Positions 55,901 through 59,818 of a stretch of DNA of 64,000 bases are shown one piece after another. Position 1 is the first letter of the stretch. Every line of letters starts with the position of its first letter. The position numbers and the translations under genes were made by a program. This DNA is from Paenibacillus xylanexedens (lineage in GTDB: Bacteria > Bacillota > Bacilli > Paenibacillales > Paenibacillaceae). The notes beneath the pieces are model-generated. The model worked only from the letters and a program-made list of their open reading frames with translations, searched no databases and had not been told where the DNA came from. The DNA is taken from contig NZ_VEIO01000006.1 in the NCBI RefSeq assembly GCF_007680605.1, positions 1 through 64,000 of the forward strand, given 5' to 3'.

Positions 55901-56707
55901 CAGCTGAAACGACAGGAAGCCTATTGGCTGGACGTGCTGGAAGGCGAGTTGCAAATACTTGAACTGCCTACGGACTTTGTCAGACCTGCTACTCGCAGCT
56001 TTGAGGGAGATGTGCTTTCTTTCCCTATCGACCAGCAGATGACGGAAAGCTTGGAACGCATCGCCAGTCAGAACGGTGCTACTCTTTATATGGTGTTATC
56101 GGCGGCCTATTCCATCCTGCTCAGCAAATACTCGGGGCAAGAAGACTTCATTGTAGGCACACCGGTTGCGGGTCGCACGAATACCGACTTGGAGCCACTT
56201 ATCGGAATGTTTGTCAACACGTTGGCCATTCGCCATTATCCTTCGGGGGAGAAGACATTCCTTGCTTACTTGAACGAAGTCAAAGAAACGATGCTCGGAG
56301 CTTACGATCACCAGGATTATCCGTTTGAGGAGCTTGTGAAGAAACTTCAGGTACCGCGAGACCTAAGCCGCAATCCTGTATTCGATGTCATGTTTGCTCT
56401 GGAAACGAAGGAAGATAACGTTCACAGCTTCGGAGAGATCCAGATCGAATCGTATCCGGAAAAACATACGGTTGCTCAATTCGATCTGACCTTGGTCATT
56501 TCGATGCTGGATGAGGGAATGACCGGGCAGTTTGAATATGCGACCAAGTTGTTTACACGCAATCTGATCGATAATTTTGCTCAGGATCTGCTCTTCATCA
56601 TCAGCCAGATTGGTGAACAGCCTTCGATGTTGCTGAAGGATATTTCCCTGAACGGACAATCCGAACAGGAACAGGATGAGCTAGAGGCCATTGATATTAT
56701 GTTCTAA
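37745..56707 (+). CDS. pmxE: Polymyxin-type NRPS subunit PmxE (starter, modules 1-5)
   Basis: Initiating synthetase of 6320 residues. Domain order: starter C (9-456), A (478-986), T (996-1066), C (1086-1519), A (1533-2029), T (2043-2116), C (2136-2572), A (2599-3149), T (3161-3236), E (3251-3699), C (3717-4157), A (4176-4716), T (4726-4799), C (4818-5243), A (5266-5779), T (5789-5866), C (5881-6302). Codes: DVGEISSIDK, DFWNIGMVHK, DVGEISSIDK, DVGEISAIDK, DVGEISAIDK, meaning Dab, Thr, D-Dab, Dab, Dab. GTG 37745 follows GGGAG by nine bases. Although last in the locus it acts first; no acyl-CoA ligase is nearby, so the starter C domain probably takes acyl-CoA from general metabolism. Confidence 0.96.
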   Translation: MRENTNKQYGLTQAQRRIWFMEIMNPGTSITKLSATYQITGQIDTSILEQAAVEIVKTYDAFRIRLSGDLQHPTQWFEELENVQARISHLELDTTEQFYTWVNEISEKPVSVFDENLYQFTIIHFANGQVWLNLTINHIIADGLSVNALLHAVMEKYLKLRKEKRKEKGKENENGRDKDISGNDQAPSYLDYISAEQEYEQSQRYQKGKEYWLSKYSTLPETTGIKSVPSFSVGSESNKLAITLDGSRYEHILAFSERYQVSLYTLFLSTMYALLYKLTDSTDVPVGTVFANRTSKKEKETIGMFVSTVATRIHLDPDAHLLSLIQTVSKENTADLRYQKYPYNQLIQDLREQHGRNDLSELFRTSLEYLPLEIEEYEEIKVRLEAHFARHEMDDLLLRFDHMLNEGHVILHASYRTGLFEEAEIDRIMEQYVTVLDQFLQTPELRVRELSLLSDEERHRILDVFNPPVAELGEGEAFHRYIEKFSREIPDHPAVIYMDQQLTYGELNERAERLASLLREQGVGRESITGIWAERSVELLVGVLAVWKAGGAYVPLDPDYPAERIEYMLSDSEASVLLTQRHLLERAGGWLADDRLKLQAVYAMDDEQIYTGDAGGMGFKSADSAPQDLAYVIYTSGTTGHPKGVMVEHGSLVNTADAYRLEYRLDQFPVRLLQLASFSFDVFVGDIARTLYNGGTMVIVPKDDRIDPNRLYGWIRDQNITVFESTPALILPFMQHIYEEKLDVSSMQLLITSSDACSVNDYRLLQERFGGQFRIINSYGVTEAAIDSSFYDEPLDKLPTSGHVPIGKAWLNARFYIVDVALKPVPIGVPGELVIGGAGVARGYWNRPDLTAEKFVESPFVPGERLYRTGDLARWLEDGNVEFIGRIDYQVKIRGFRIELGEIETALLRYPGIKQAVVIDRTDEQGQKYLCGYVAGDVSLQISDLLSQLKEELPVHMIPARFVSLDKLPLTPNGKIDRKGLPEPSGEVEAGHEYVAPRTLLETRIALIWQQVLGIARVGVQDDFFDLGGHSLRASSLVSKIRKELQVEVPLRDVFRYTTIEQLAQRIGSLKQQETYEITKAAQAGYYPVSSEQKRLYILRQLDGAERSYNMSAALLLEGALDHMRVQQAFRALIQRHETLRTGIEQVQGELVQRIYDEVQFAVDYFRANEQELGQVVEAYYRPFDLTKPPLLRIGLIQVAEDRHILLFDMHHIVSDGISTALLFDEFSRLYRGETLVPLDIQYKDYAVWQHSEAYGLMLEPQKKYWLEQLSGELPVLELPTDYPRPAVQSFDGRTVKFYIGQERTEKLKELAARTGTTLYMVLLSAYSILMHKYSGQEDLIVGTPIAGRTQEEVQPIVGMFINTLAIRSRPERSKPYLSYLDEVKDITLGAFENQNYLFEDLVESLHIARATGRNPLFDTFFSLQNTENERIVIEGLEQSFYPLENRTSKFELLLDISELDGQLECRLEYATALYKQETAERFARHYGKLLETIVAEPDGDIASLEMLTGEEVHELMHGFNDSEADYPRQQTIHGLFEEQAELYPNNVAAVMNEKQLTYRELNEQSNRLGRKLRETGVEADQLVAILAERSIDMVVGILAILKAGGAYVPVDPDYPEERIRFMIEDSGASLLLIQKHLHEKTDFAGTRLELHDYVWGDVKADLGNALDVSNLEPISGPDNLAYVIYTSGTTGKPKGTLIEHKNVVRLLFNDKNLFDFGPSDTWTLFHSFCFDFSVWEMYGALLYGGKLVIVPPLTAKNPADFLALLGREQVTILNQTPTYFYQLLREVLADHVYDLRIRNVIFGGEALSPLLLKGFKTKYPDTKLINMYGITETTVHVTYKEITWVEIEAAKSNIGKPIPTLSVYVLDENRRPVPIGVAGEMYVAGEGLARGYLNRPDLTAEKFVDSPFAEGEKLYRSGDLAAWLPDGNIEYLGRIDHQVKIRGYRIELDEIETQLLNVKGVEEAVVLAREDSGGEKALVAYFVADRTLTVSEMRTSLAQEMPGYMIPSYFVQLERMPLTSNGKVDRKALPEPQGGMDTGVEYVAPRNHLEAQLVKIWEEVLGFSGIGVLNNFFELGGHSLRATNLVSKIRKEMNVELPLRDVFRYMTVESMAEVIASLGETKHTSIPKAEEKAYYPVSSAQKRLYVLNQLDSLELNYNLPSALRLEGALDETKVERALDTLVARHDMLRTGFEIVDGEPVQRIHPHAGFKIEKLQASEDQIASILEGFIQPFDLSAPPLLRALLIQLGEEQFLLALDIHHIGSDGLSMDVILREFVRLYNGEELPEMQIQYKDYAVWQQSEEQRQRIERQEEYWRGVFSSELPVLELPSDFSRPAVQQFDGQTLTFTLDAAKSEALKRLADDTGSTLYMLLLAAYSVLLHKYAGQEDIVVGTPIAARSHADLQPIIGMFVNTLALRLGPAAERTFMEYLQEVKETTLGAYEHQDYPFEELVETLQVNRDLSRNPLFDTMFSLQKHESLDLTMEGLQWSLFDIEEKTAKFDLSLDIVEAGRELVCKIEYATSLFRPETIVRLAGHYEHLLESILAQPGARIADLDFLTDNEKHDLLVGFDVSSLALAKQSSEEEESTGLEADEAWRERTFHEQFEQQVARTPEALAVVYEDSKLTYAELNAKANRLAYILRTHGVKPEQVVGILAGRSTELLIGVLAVWKAGGAYVPLDPDYPAERIEYMLADSGASVLLTQTCLLEQAEVWRTDANLMLQTVLALDDATTYQLGGKEGAVGTQTWDETGTEEGAMVQAEVKVAVAETSATAEAEKSTQAADPISNPANVNKAGDLAYVIYTSGTTGRPKGVAVEHRSLVNTASGYRREYRLDQFPVRLLQLASFSFDVFVGDIARTLYNGGTMVIVPKDDRIDPNRLYGWIRDYAITVFESTPALIIPFMEHVYAEGLDVSSMQLLITSSDACSVADYRTLQERFGSQFRIINSYGVTEAAIDSSFYDEPMEKLPKTGSVPIGMAWLNAKFYIVDANLKPVPIGVLGELVIGGVGVARGYLNRPDLTAEKFVDSPFTAGERLYRTGDLARWMPDGNVDFIGRIDNQVKIRGYRIELGEIEAAMNNVAGVRQALVMDRMDERGQKYLCAYVVADSSFDLEGLVAHLDTALPSHMVPARMMRLDQMPLTPNGKVDRKALPVPEGSVRAEVAYTAPRTAAEQALALVWQSVLGVDQVGTKDNFFALGGDSIKALQVSSRLLQTGYKLVMKDLFHYPTISALSLRLQTVEKTASQAEVTGEVILTPIQRWFFEQNPADVHHSNQAFMQFSKQGFDEEVLRQAMHQLVVHHDALRTVYRQSENGYTAWNRGVLENEALFDLEVVDLKGVRDLKETVEAKANDIQASIDLEKGPLVKLGLFRCDDGDHLLIAIHHLVVDGVSWRILLEDLATGYEQALQGQHIRLPLKTDSFQTWAKQLADYANSPAIESERAYWQQVEQLTYESLPKDFEQGRSKLKDSGLVTVCWSAEETEQLLKQAHRAYHTEMNDLLLTALGLAVQAWSGQKRVLVNLEGHGREELLPDVDITRTVGWFTSQFPVVLELSHVQALGHQVKQVKEGLRRIPNKGIGYGILRYLSVPREGEFFALEPEISFNYLGQFDQDVESNGMQSSPFSAGEDSSPNAVMDFVLDINGMVSEGTLEFTIRYGETQYKRETIEKLGSLLQSSLREVIRHCVSIERPELTPSDVLLQDVTLEDLDQLAEQVAAIGELENVYTLTPLQKGMLFHSLLDADSEAYFEQVTFDLHGNLNVEAFARGLDTLVQRNEALRTNFITGWRDEPIQVVFRERKCEVYFEDIRLASGEDLEKTMADFVSADKANKFDLAQGSLMRVTVLRTGDESYHVIWSHHHILMDGWCMSFMIKEVFDTYFALQENREPELPPVTSYSRYIEWLETQDVAQASHYWSEYLAGYDEQTRLPQEKMKLKQHAFEMAEMDVELSKELTRKIERVSRQQQVTLNTFMQTVWGLVLQIYNNSEDVVFGSVVSGRPAEIPGIESMIGLFINTIPVRIQSKASERVADILRKTQDQALTSGPYETYPLFEIQSLSKQKRDLINHIMVFENYPMEEQIEQVVGGDKEALKIANIQSPEQTNYDLDITVIPEEHIWLRFTYNALTFREEDIRSIHGHFARALEQVAANPNIRVNQLELLTAAEKEQILGGFNPAQPEAETLPALAFHRLFEEQAQRAPDSEAVVYENDHLTYAELNERANRLAATLRATGIGRESIVGILAERSVDLLVAVLAVWKAGGAYVPLDPDYPADRVRFMLEDSGAKVLLTQTPLRERAEAWLDEEDLALGAVLYLDDEATYSGESANAPIGSGMPSGFDSGKLLGAVDGGDLGHPNGVGMDDFHEARPEDLAYVIYTSGTTGQPKGVMIEHRSLVNTAAAYRREYRLDQFPVRLLQLASFSFDVFVGDIARTLYNGGMMVIVPKDDRIDPSRLHHWIEQERVTIFESTPALIVPFMEYVHEHRLDMSQMELLITSSDSCSVADYRTLQECFGSLFRIINAYGVTEAAIDSSFYDESLEMLPEAGHVPIGKAWLNAKFYIVDAHLNPVPVGVLGELVIGGIGVARGYLNRPELTEEKFVDSPFALGERLYRTGDLARWTKDGNVDFIGRMDNQAKIRGYRIETGEVEAKLLGVTGMKEVIVVVREDQEGQKALCAYYTAEEGLTVADLKRAISSELPGYMIPSYFVELEQLPLTPNGKIDRKALPAPEAGEGRVYVAPRTELEAKLAVIWQDVLVREKAVGVTDNFFDLGGHSLRATTLVSKMHKELGVQFPLRDVFRYSTVEEMATAMEQLENSSFTAIPVAEPSAYYPLSSAQKRLYILNQLEGAELSYNIPGTMLLEGELDRQRFEEAFRGLIARHETLRTGFEVVKGEAIQRIHDEVVFQVEYVQINAEQAEETVRRFVRPFDLAKPPLLRVGLAELAPDRHILMFDTHHIVSDGVSIDVLIEEFVHLYSGKSLDPLRIQYKDYAVWQQSGEQKTQLAKQEDYWLGMFRGELPVLELPTDYPRPAMQSYEGRTLQLFMNNEQSEGLKRLATENGATLYMVLLAGYTILLQKYTGQEDVVVGTPIAGRNHSDVQPLIGMFVNTLAIRSYPAADKTFLDYLEEIKETTLGAFEHQNYPFEELVDKVGVARDLSRNPLFDTMFALQNTENVEIQLPGLHLSTYDSEEIVSKFDLSLDVTEMEEGLEYLFEYATALYKTETVEKMASHYLQLLESILRNPSRTIAELDILTTVEKEQILGGFNPAQPEAETAPALAFHRLFEEQAQRVAESEAVVYENDRLTYAELNERANRLAATLRATGIGRESIVGILAERSVDLLVAVLAVWKAGGAYVPLDPDYPADRVRFMLQDSGAKVLLTQTPLRERAEAWLGEEELALSAVLYLDDKASYSEERANAPMSSGMDSFHEARPEDLAYVIYTSGTTGQPKGVMIEHRSLVNTAAGYRREYRLDRFPVRLLQLASFSFDVFVGDIARTLYNGGTMVIVPKDDRIDPSRLHHWIEQERVTIFESTPALIVPFMEYVHEHRLDMSQMELLITSSDSCSVADYRTLQERFGTQFRIINAYGVTEAAIDSSFYDERLEMLPETGHVPIGKAWLNAKFYIVNAHLNPVPVGVLGELVIGGIGVARGYLNRPELTEEKFVDSPFALGERLYRTGDLARWTKDGNVDFIGRMDNQAKIRGYRIETGEVEAKLLQVEGVRETVVLVRDDANGQKVLCAYYTADTGMDLVVKDLRSALAQELPGYMIPSYFVELENLPLTPNGKVDRKALPAPEEGAGGGHEYVAPRTELETKLVAIWQDVLGPITIGVTDNFFDLGGHSLRATMLVSKVHKELSVDLPLREVFRHSTIESMAEIISQLEWQEYRSIPVLDQKDYYPLSSVQKRLYIQQQMEGAELSYNMSGMTVLVGRLERNQFESALQGLIARHEVLRTGFEMVDGEPVQRIYPNLEFAVEYTKATESETKNIADGFVRVFDLERPPLLRAGLVEWEAERHLLMLDIHHIITDGMSMGIFVEELLRLYNGETLEPLRIQYKEYAAWQQSEPVKEQLKRQEAYWLDVLEGELQILELPTDFVRPATRSFEGDVLSFPIDQQMTESLERIASQNGATLYMVLSAAYSILLSKYSGQEDFIVGTPVAGRTNTDLEPLIGMFVNTLAIRHYPSGEKTFLAYLNEVKETMLGAYDHQDYPFEELVKKLQVPRDLSRNPVFDVMFALETKEDNVHSFGEIQIESYPEKHTVAQFDLTLVISMLDEGMTGQFEYATKLFTRNLIDNFAQDLLFIISQIGEQPSMLLKDISLNGQSEQEQDELEAIDIMF
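40990..44120 (+). other. Module 2: C, A(Thr), T
   Basis: Condensation motif HHIVSDG; A code DFWNIGMVHK for threonine. The A domain (about 42340-43830) is nearly identical in protein and very similar in DNA to that of PmxB (31640-33140). Confidence 0.92.
42340..43830 (+). repeat. Thr A-domain repeat, copy 2 (PmxE module 2)
   Basis: Partner of the PmxB copy; codes the Thr2-activating A domain. Confidence 0.85.
44140..48860 (+). other. Module 3: C, A(Dab), T, E
   Basis: Condensation motif HHIGSDG; A code DVGEISSIDK; carrier GGDSIK, the pre-epimerase type; E domain with HHLVVDGVSW and NYLGQFD. Both E motifs are intact, so D-Dab at position 3 is predicted. The A domain has a poorly conserved insertion of about 45 residues (about 45940-46110) between core motifs A2 and A3. 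Confidence 0.92.
48880..52170 (+). other. Module 4: C, A(Dab), T
   Basis: Post-epimerase C domain with HHILMDGW; A code DVGEISAIDK; carrier GGHSLRATT. The A domain has a 26-residue Gly/Asp-rich insertion (about 50716-50793) absent from its near-identical siblings. Confidence 0.92.
50240..51890 (+). repeat. Dab A-domain repeat, copy 3 (module 4)
   Basis: Near-identical to copies 1, 2 and 4 except for the 78-base insertion near 50716-50793. Similarity falls off near 51660, where the A-domain C-terminal part diverges. Confidence 0.85.
52180..55350 (+). other. Module 5: C, A(Dab), T, followed by spare C domain
   Basis: Condensation motif HHIVSDG; A code DVGEISAIDK; carrier GGHSLRATM. The subunit continues with a complete C domain (55370-56660, HHIITDG) that must join the PmxE chain to the residue loaded by PmxA module 6. 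Confidence 0.92.
53490..55080 (+). repeat. Dab A-domain repeat, copy 4 (module 5)
   Basis: Near-identical to the other three; the linker before it (ELDILTTVEKEQILGGFNPAQPEAE type) also matches copy 3. Confidence 0.85.
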
Positions 56708-56713
56708 TCTTTT

Positions 56714-56771
56714 ACCCGGCTTGGGTGTATGCCGTTTTTCTTTCGGCATGCACCCTGCCGGGTGTTTTTTT
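56714..56771. terminator. Terminator at the end of the biosynthetic locus
   Basis: A two-part long stem: ACCCGGC (56714-56720) with GCCGGGT (56757-56763), inside it GGGTGTATGCCG with CGGCATGCACCC (one T-G wobble), then seven T residues. It lies between pmxE and the convergent regulator gene. Confidence 0.93.
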
Positions 56772-56778
56772 ATTAGCA

Positions 56779-57751
56779 TTAAATATACTCCAGCAAATTT
56801 AAATAATATTGTCTCAACGATTCCTTCAACATCTCAGGCTCAACAATCTTAATGGAAGTACCGTAACCTGCAAGGTAGCTCACAATGAACTCCAGTTCAT
56901 GAGGTTCATAGGTTCCGACGAGCAGATAGAATCCGTCATGTTCTTCAAGGCGCATGGATGGGTAGTGATTTTGTTGAAATTGCCATGCCCAAATCGCTGA
57001 TCTTACATTGAAACGAGATAGCTTGTTCGGAAGGTTTCCATAGGGATTGGAGATGTTCACTATGTATTTCAGCAAGGTGATTGACAGGTTCCATATCCGT
57101 CAGCACAGCCGAAATGATTCGATCACAGCGAAATACACGATACGCTTTTTTCTCCAGGTCGTATGCCTGGCAGTACCAGTACCCTTTACTGGCATTTAGC
57201 GCAATGGGCTGTATAACACGGATGCTGGTTTTTGTTTTGGAAACTGCTTCTGACTGATCATGAGTAGCGTTTTTGTCAGGATACGTAATGCGAATAACCA
57301 ATTGCTGCACGGCGGCCTTCAACAATAGCTCCAGATGCGAGCTGTTCTTGATCTGTTCGGTATGTTTAAAGGTGACGCGCTGCTGCATGTTAAAAATATT
57401 TTCCTGTTGTCGATCGGATAACGCCGCCATGAATTTCGCATGAACTGAAGCAAATGTTGTCTGAAAGGGTAGATCCGAGAAGCTGCGAAGCGCCTGCATA
57501 GCGAAATACAAGGCATGGAGCTCATCGGTATTAAACGAGATCGGAGGCAGCTGCATCTGCTGGAGCAGACGGTAACCGCCGTAACGTCCATACTCCGCAT
57601 AGATGGGCGCACCCATCTCTTCCAAAGACGCAATATCGCGTAATGCGGTTCGTTTGGATATTTGAAACTCTTGCATGAGATCAGGTAGAGTGAAGTGTTG
57701 TTTTTGATTAATAAAGCGAAGCATATGGTGTAAACGTTCCGTTTTATTCAA
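56779..57751 (-). pseudogene. WYL-domain transcriptional regulator with frameshift
   Basis: DeoR-type helix-turn-helix protein with a WYL ligand domain. The N-terminal HTH is clear (FTLPDLMQEFQISKRTALRDI, then GYRLL), the WYL part covers about residues 120-220, and the C-terminal WCX part ends near IKIVEPEMLKESLRQYY. The reading frame breaks at about 56980: the first frame stops at 56945, while the C-terminal part continues in the next frame to 56779. Skipping one base in GCAATTT joins ...SDLGMA to FQQNHYPSM... and restores the family pattern. TTG 57751 with GAGGA upstream is the preferred start; GTG 57805 lies inside an inverted repeat. It may be a real pseudogene, a sequencing error, or a shortened active regulator of the divergent VOC gene. 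Confidence 0.72.
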
Positions 57752-57788
57752 TGTTTTATCCTCGTTTTCGTCAATTTCACTTCTTATG

Positions 57789-57805
57789 GTGCCATGTATT
57801 GGCAC
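57789..57805. promoter_or_regulatory. Inverted repeat in the divergent intergenic region
   Basis: GTGCCA-N5-TGGCAC, a perfect 6+6 inverted repeat between the regulator gene and the VOC gene. It is a likely operator for the adjacent regulator, judged by position. Confidence 0.5.
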
Positions 57806-57859
57806 TTTTATTCGTTATAGTGGTAAGTGTAAGACAGACGAATGAAGGAGGCAAATTAT

Positions 57860-58303
57860 ATGAAAGTTGAAGTCATTCCCTTTCTCTCGCTGAACGGAGA
57901 AGCGGCAAAAGCAATTACATTTTACGAAAAAACGTTGGGTGCGAAAGTATTATTTCGAAAAAGCTATAAAGAAATGAAGCAGATGAGTCCCGATTTCACA
58001 TATCCTGACGGTCAGGATGAGTACATCACCCATTCCGTGCTGGAGATCGGATCGAACAAAATCATGATTGCGGAGGAAGCGATGGATACAGAGAGACCGT
58101 GGGAGCTGGGAAACAGCACCTCACTGTGCATTCAATCCCAGGATCAAAGACAAGTAGACGGACTATATGAGACGCTCACGCAACATGAATGGGTGAAGGT
58201 ACTTGTGCCTTATGAAAAGAATGAATTTAGTCCCGGCTACGGGATTATCCGTGATCCGTTTGGTGTTGTCATTCAGCTTTGCGTAACGGTGCACGATTTT
58301 TAA
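57860..58303 (+). CDS. VOC-family (PhnB/glyoxalase-like) protein
   Basis: A 147-residue cytoplasmic protein of the vicinal-oxygen-chelate fold, PhnB-like branch. The start VIPFLSLNGEAAKAITFYEKTLGAKVLF and the end GYGIIRDPFGVVIQL are typical of this family, whose members bind metals or antibiotics or have unknown roles. The exact substrate cannot be told. ATG 57860 has GAAGGAGG upstream (57845-57852). It is divergent from the WYL regulator, which probably controls it; such regulator-VOC pairs are common in Bacillota. A terminator follows. No link with the polymyxin genes is visible beyond nearness. Confidence 0.85.
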   Translation: MKVEVIPFLSLNGEAAKAITFYEKTLGAKVLFRKSYKEMKQMSPDFTYPDGQDEYITHSVLEIGSNKIMIAEEAMDTERPWELGNSTSLCIQSQDQRQVDGLYETLTQHEWVKVLVPYEKNEFSPGYGIIRDPFGVVIQLCVTVHDF

Positions 58304-58352
58304 GTTTTGAAATGATTCCATTTTGTTTATATTTTTGAATTAAGTTTGTCAG

Positions 58353-58391
58353 AAAAAGGAAAGTTATGATTACCCATAACTTTCCTTTTTT
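58353..58391. terminator. Terminator after the VOC gene
   Basis: A perfect 16-bp stem (58353-58368 with 58375-58390) closes a 6-base loop; the right arm ends in a T-run. The A-rich left arm lets it work in both directions. Confidence 0.9.
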
Positions 58392-58665
58392 GTTTCTCTA
58401 ATTCCCCATCGATAATGAATATTGAACTGGAGAGAGCATTGGAATTAGGGTAAGAACAAGCCCGCAGTCCGCAGAGTATGAAGGTTGTATGTACACAAAA
58501 AAATATATTTTGGGATTCGTGCAAATTAGTGATCCAAAAGTCCCGAATTCGGGTATCATTTACTAGGAGTCAACACATCGCAGGAAATGCATCTGTATCG
58601 AACGGCAATTAGTAATTAAAATTGCAACACTTTATTGACTATGGGACGGATTGTGGGGGATTTGG
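58392..58665. other. Intergenic region upstream of the PAS-MCP gene
   Basis: Non-coding. The notable element is a perfect 12-bp palindrome, CCCGAATTCGGG (58542-58553), about 110 bases before the next start codon. No firm promoter was assigned. Confidence 0.4.
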
Positions 58666-59586
58666 ATGTCTTTATTGGAGACTGGGCGGCAAGATCAGGT
58701 GACGGACGATTTAGTAGTTAAGGCAATGGAGAAAAGTTTGGCGATTATTCGCTTCGACTTAAACCGCAGGGTTACATACGTGAACGATGTATTTGCTTCA
58801 AGGATGGGGTATACCAAGGAAGAGATGTATGGGATGCAGCATCGGCAATTATGCTTTGGAACATTTACAGATAGTCCGGCATATGAGGAGTTTTGGAGAA
58901 GTATTTTGGCCGGCAACAGCTTTCAGGACAAGATTGAGCGTATGGATGCCAAAGGCCAATCGGTATGGCTCGAAGCTACATATATGCCTGTGTTCGATGC
59001 GTCGAATCAGAAAGTGCTTGGCGTTTGCAAGATGGCTACGGATATTACGAACCGACAAAATAACATTACAACCGTTGTTCAGGAATTGAAGGCATTATCT
59101 CAAGAGCTGAATGAGCAGGCGGATGCAGGAATTGGTCGGAGTCATGAACTAATGTCCAGCGTTTCTTACATCTCGGAAGTATCTACAGCTAACCAGTCTA
59201 CTCTAACGCATCTGCAAGAACAGGCTGGCTCCATTCAAGGAGTGGTGCGAACCATTCGTGAAATCTCTTCTCAGACACAACTACTGGCGCTAAATGCAGC
59301 GATTGAGGCTGCACATGCAGGAGAGTTCGGCCGAGGATTCGATATTGTGGCGAAGGAAGTACGCAAGCTGTCAGCCATGGTGGAGAATTCAATTAACGAG
59401 ATTCGAGACAGCGTAACCGGCATTACCAAAGAGATTACCAATATTACAAATGGTACGAAAAAGGTAGAGGACTACGTGCAACAGAGTCACGAAAGAATTG
59501 AGATTGCGTTAAATGATTTCAAAACGATCGCGGCCGCGGCTCATTTACTGGATGATAAGGCACAGCATGTAACCCGAATTGTGTAA
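58666..59586 (+). CDS. Soluble PAS-domain methyl-accepting chemotaxis-type protein
   Basis: A 306-residue cytoplasmic sensor. A PAS fold covers about 20-125 (AIIRFDLNRRVTYVNDVF, GYTKEEMYGMQHRQLCF, ending ATDITNRQN), followed by a shortened MCP signalling domain at about 140-300. The conserved hairpin tip is LLALNAAIEAAHAGEFGRGF, which binds CheA/CheW in this family. There is no membrane segment, no HAMP domain and no periplasmic part, so an internal signal such as redox state or oxygen is likely. ATG 58666 has GGGGGA five bases upstream. It is a single gene between two terminators. The ligand or cofactor cannot be read from the sequence. Confidence 0.87.
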   Translation: MSLLETGRQDQVTDDLVVKAMEKSLAIIRFDLNRRVTYVNDVFASRMGYTKEEMYGMQHRQLCFGTFTDSPAYEEFWRSILAGNSFQDKIERMDAKGQSVWLEATYMPVFDASNQKVLGVCKMATDITNRQNNITTVVQELKALSQELNEQADAGIGRSHELMSSVSYISEVSTANQSTLTHLQEQAGSIQGVVRTIREISSQTQLLALNAAIEAAHAGEFGRGFDIVAKEVRKLSAMVENSINEIRDSVTGITKEITNITNGTKKVEDYVQQSHERIEIALNDFKTIAAAAHLLDDKAQHVTRIV

Positions 59587-59615
59587 GCGAAAATAAATAT
59601 GGTATGAATTCCAGA

Positions 59616-59648
59616 ACGATTCTGTGCTCATGACAGGGTCGTTTTTTT
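59616..59648 (+). terminator. Terminator after the PAS-MCP gene
   Basis: ACGATTCTGT pairs with ACAGGGTCGT, with two T-G wobbles and a 7-base loop, followed by six T residues. Confidence 0.75.
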
Positions 59649-59818
59649 GCTGTTTGCATCATAATCCCCGTAAGTCAATCGTGGTCGTTCACCATCAGGC
59701 AAGAAAGTGTTCCATTGCATTTCCTGCCAAAATCACGGAATTTTTATGGGTAAACAGGACACAATAAGCCGGGAATACCTGTGGTTTGATTTTAACAAGA
59801 AGGAAGGAGGGATGGAGG

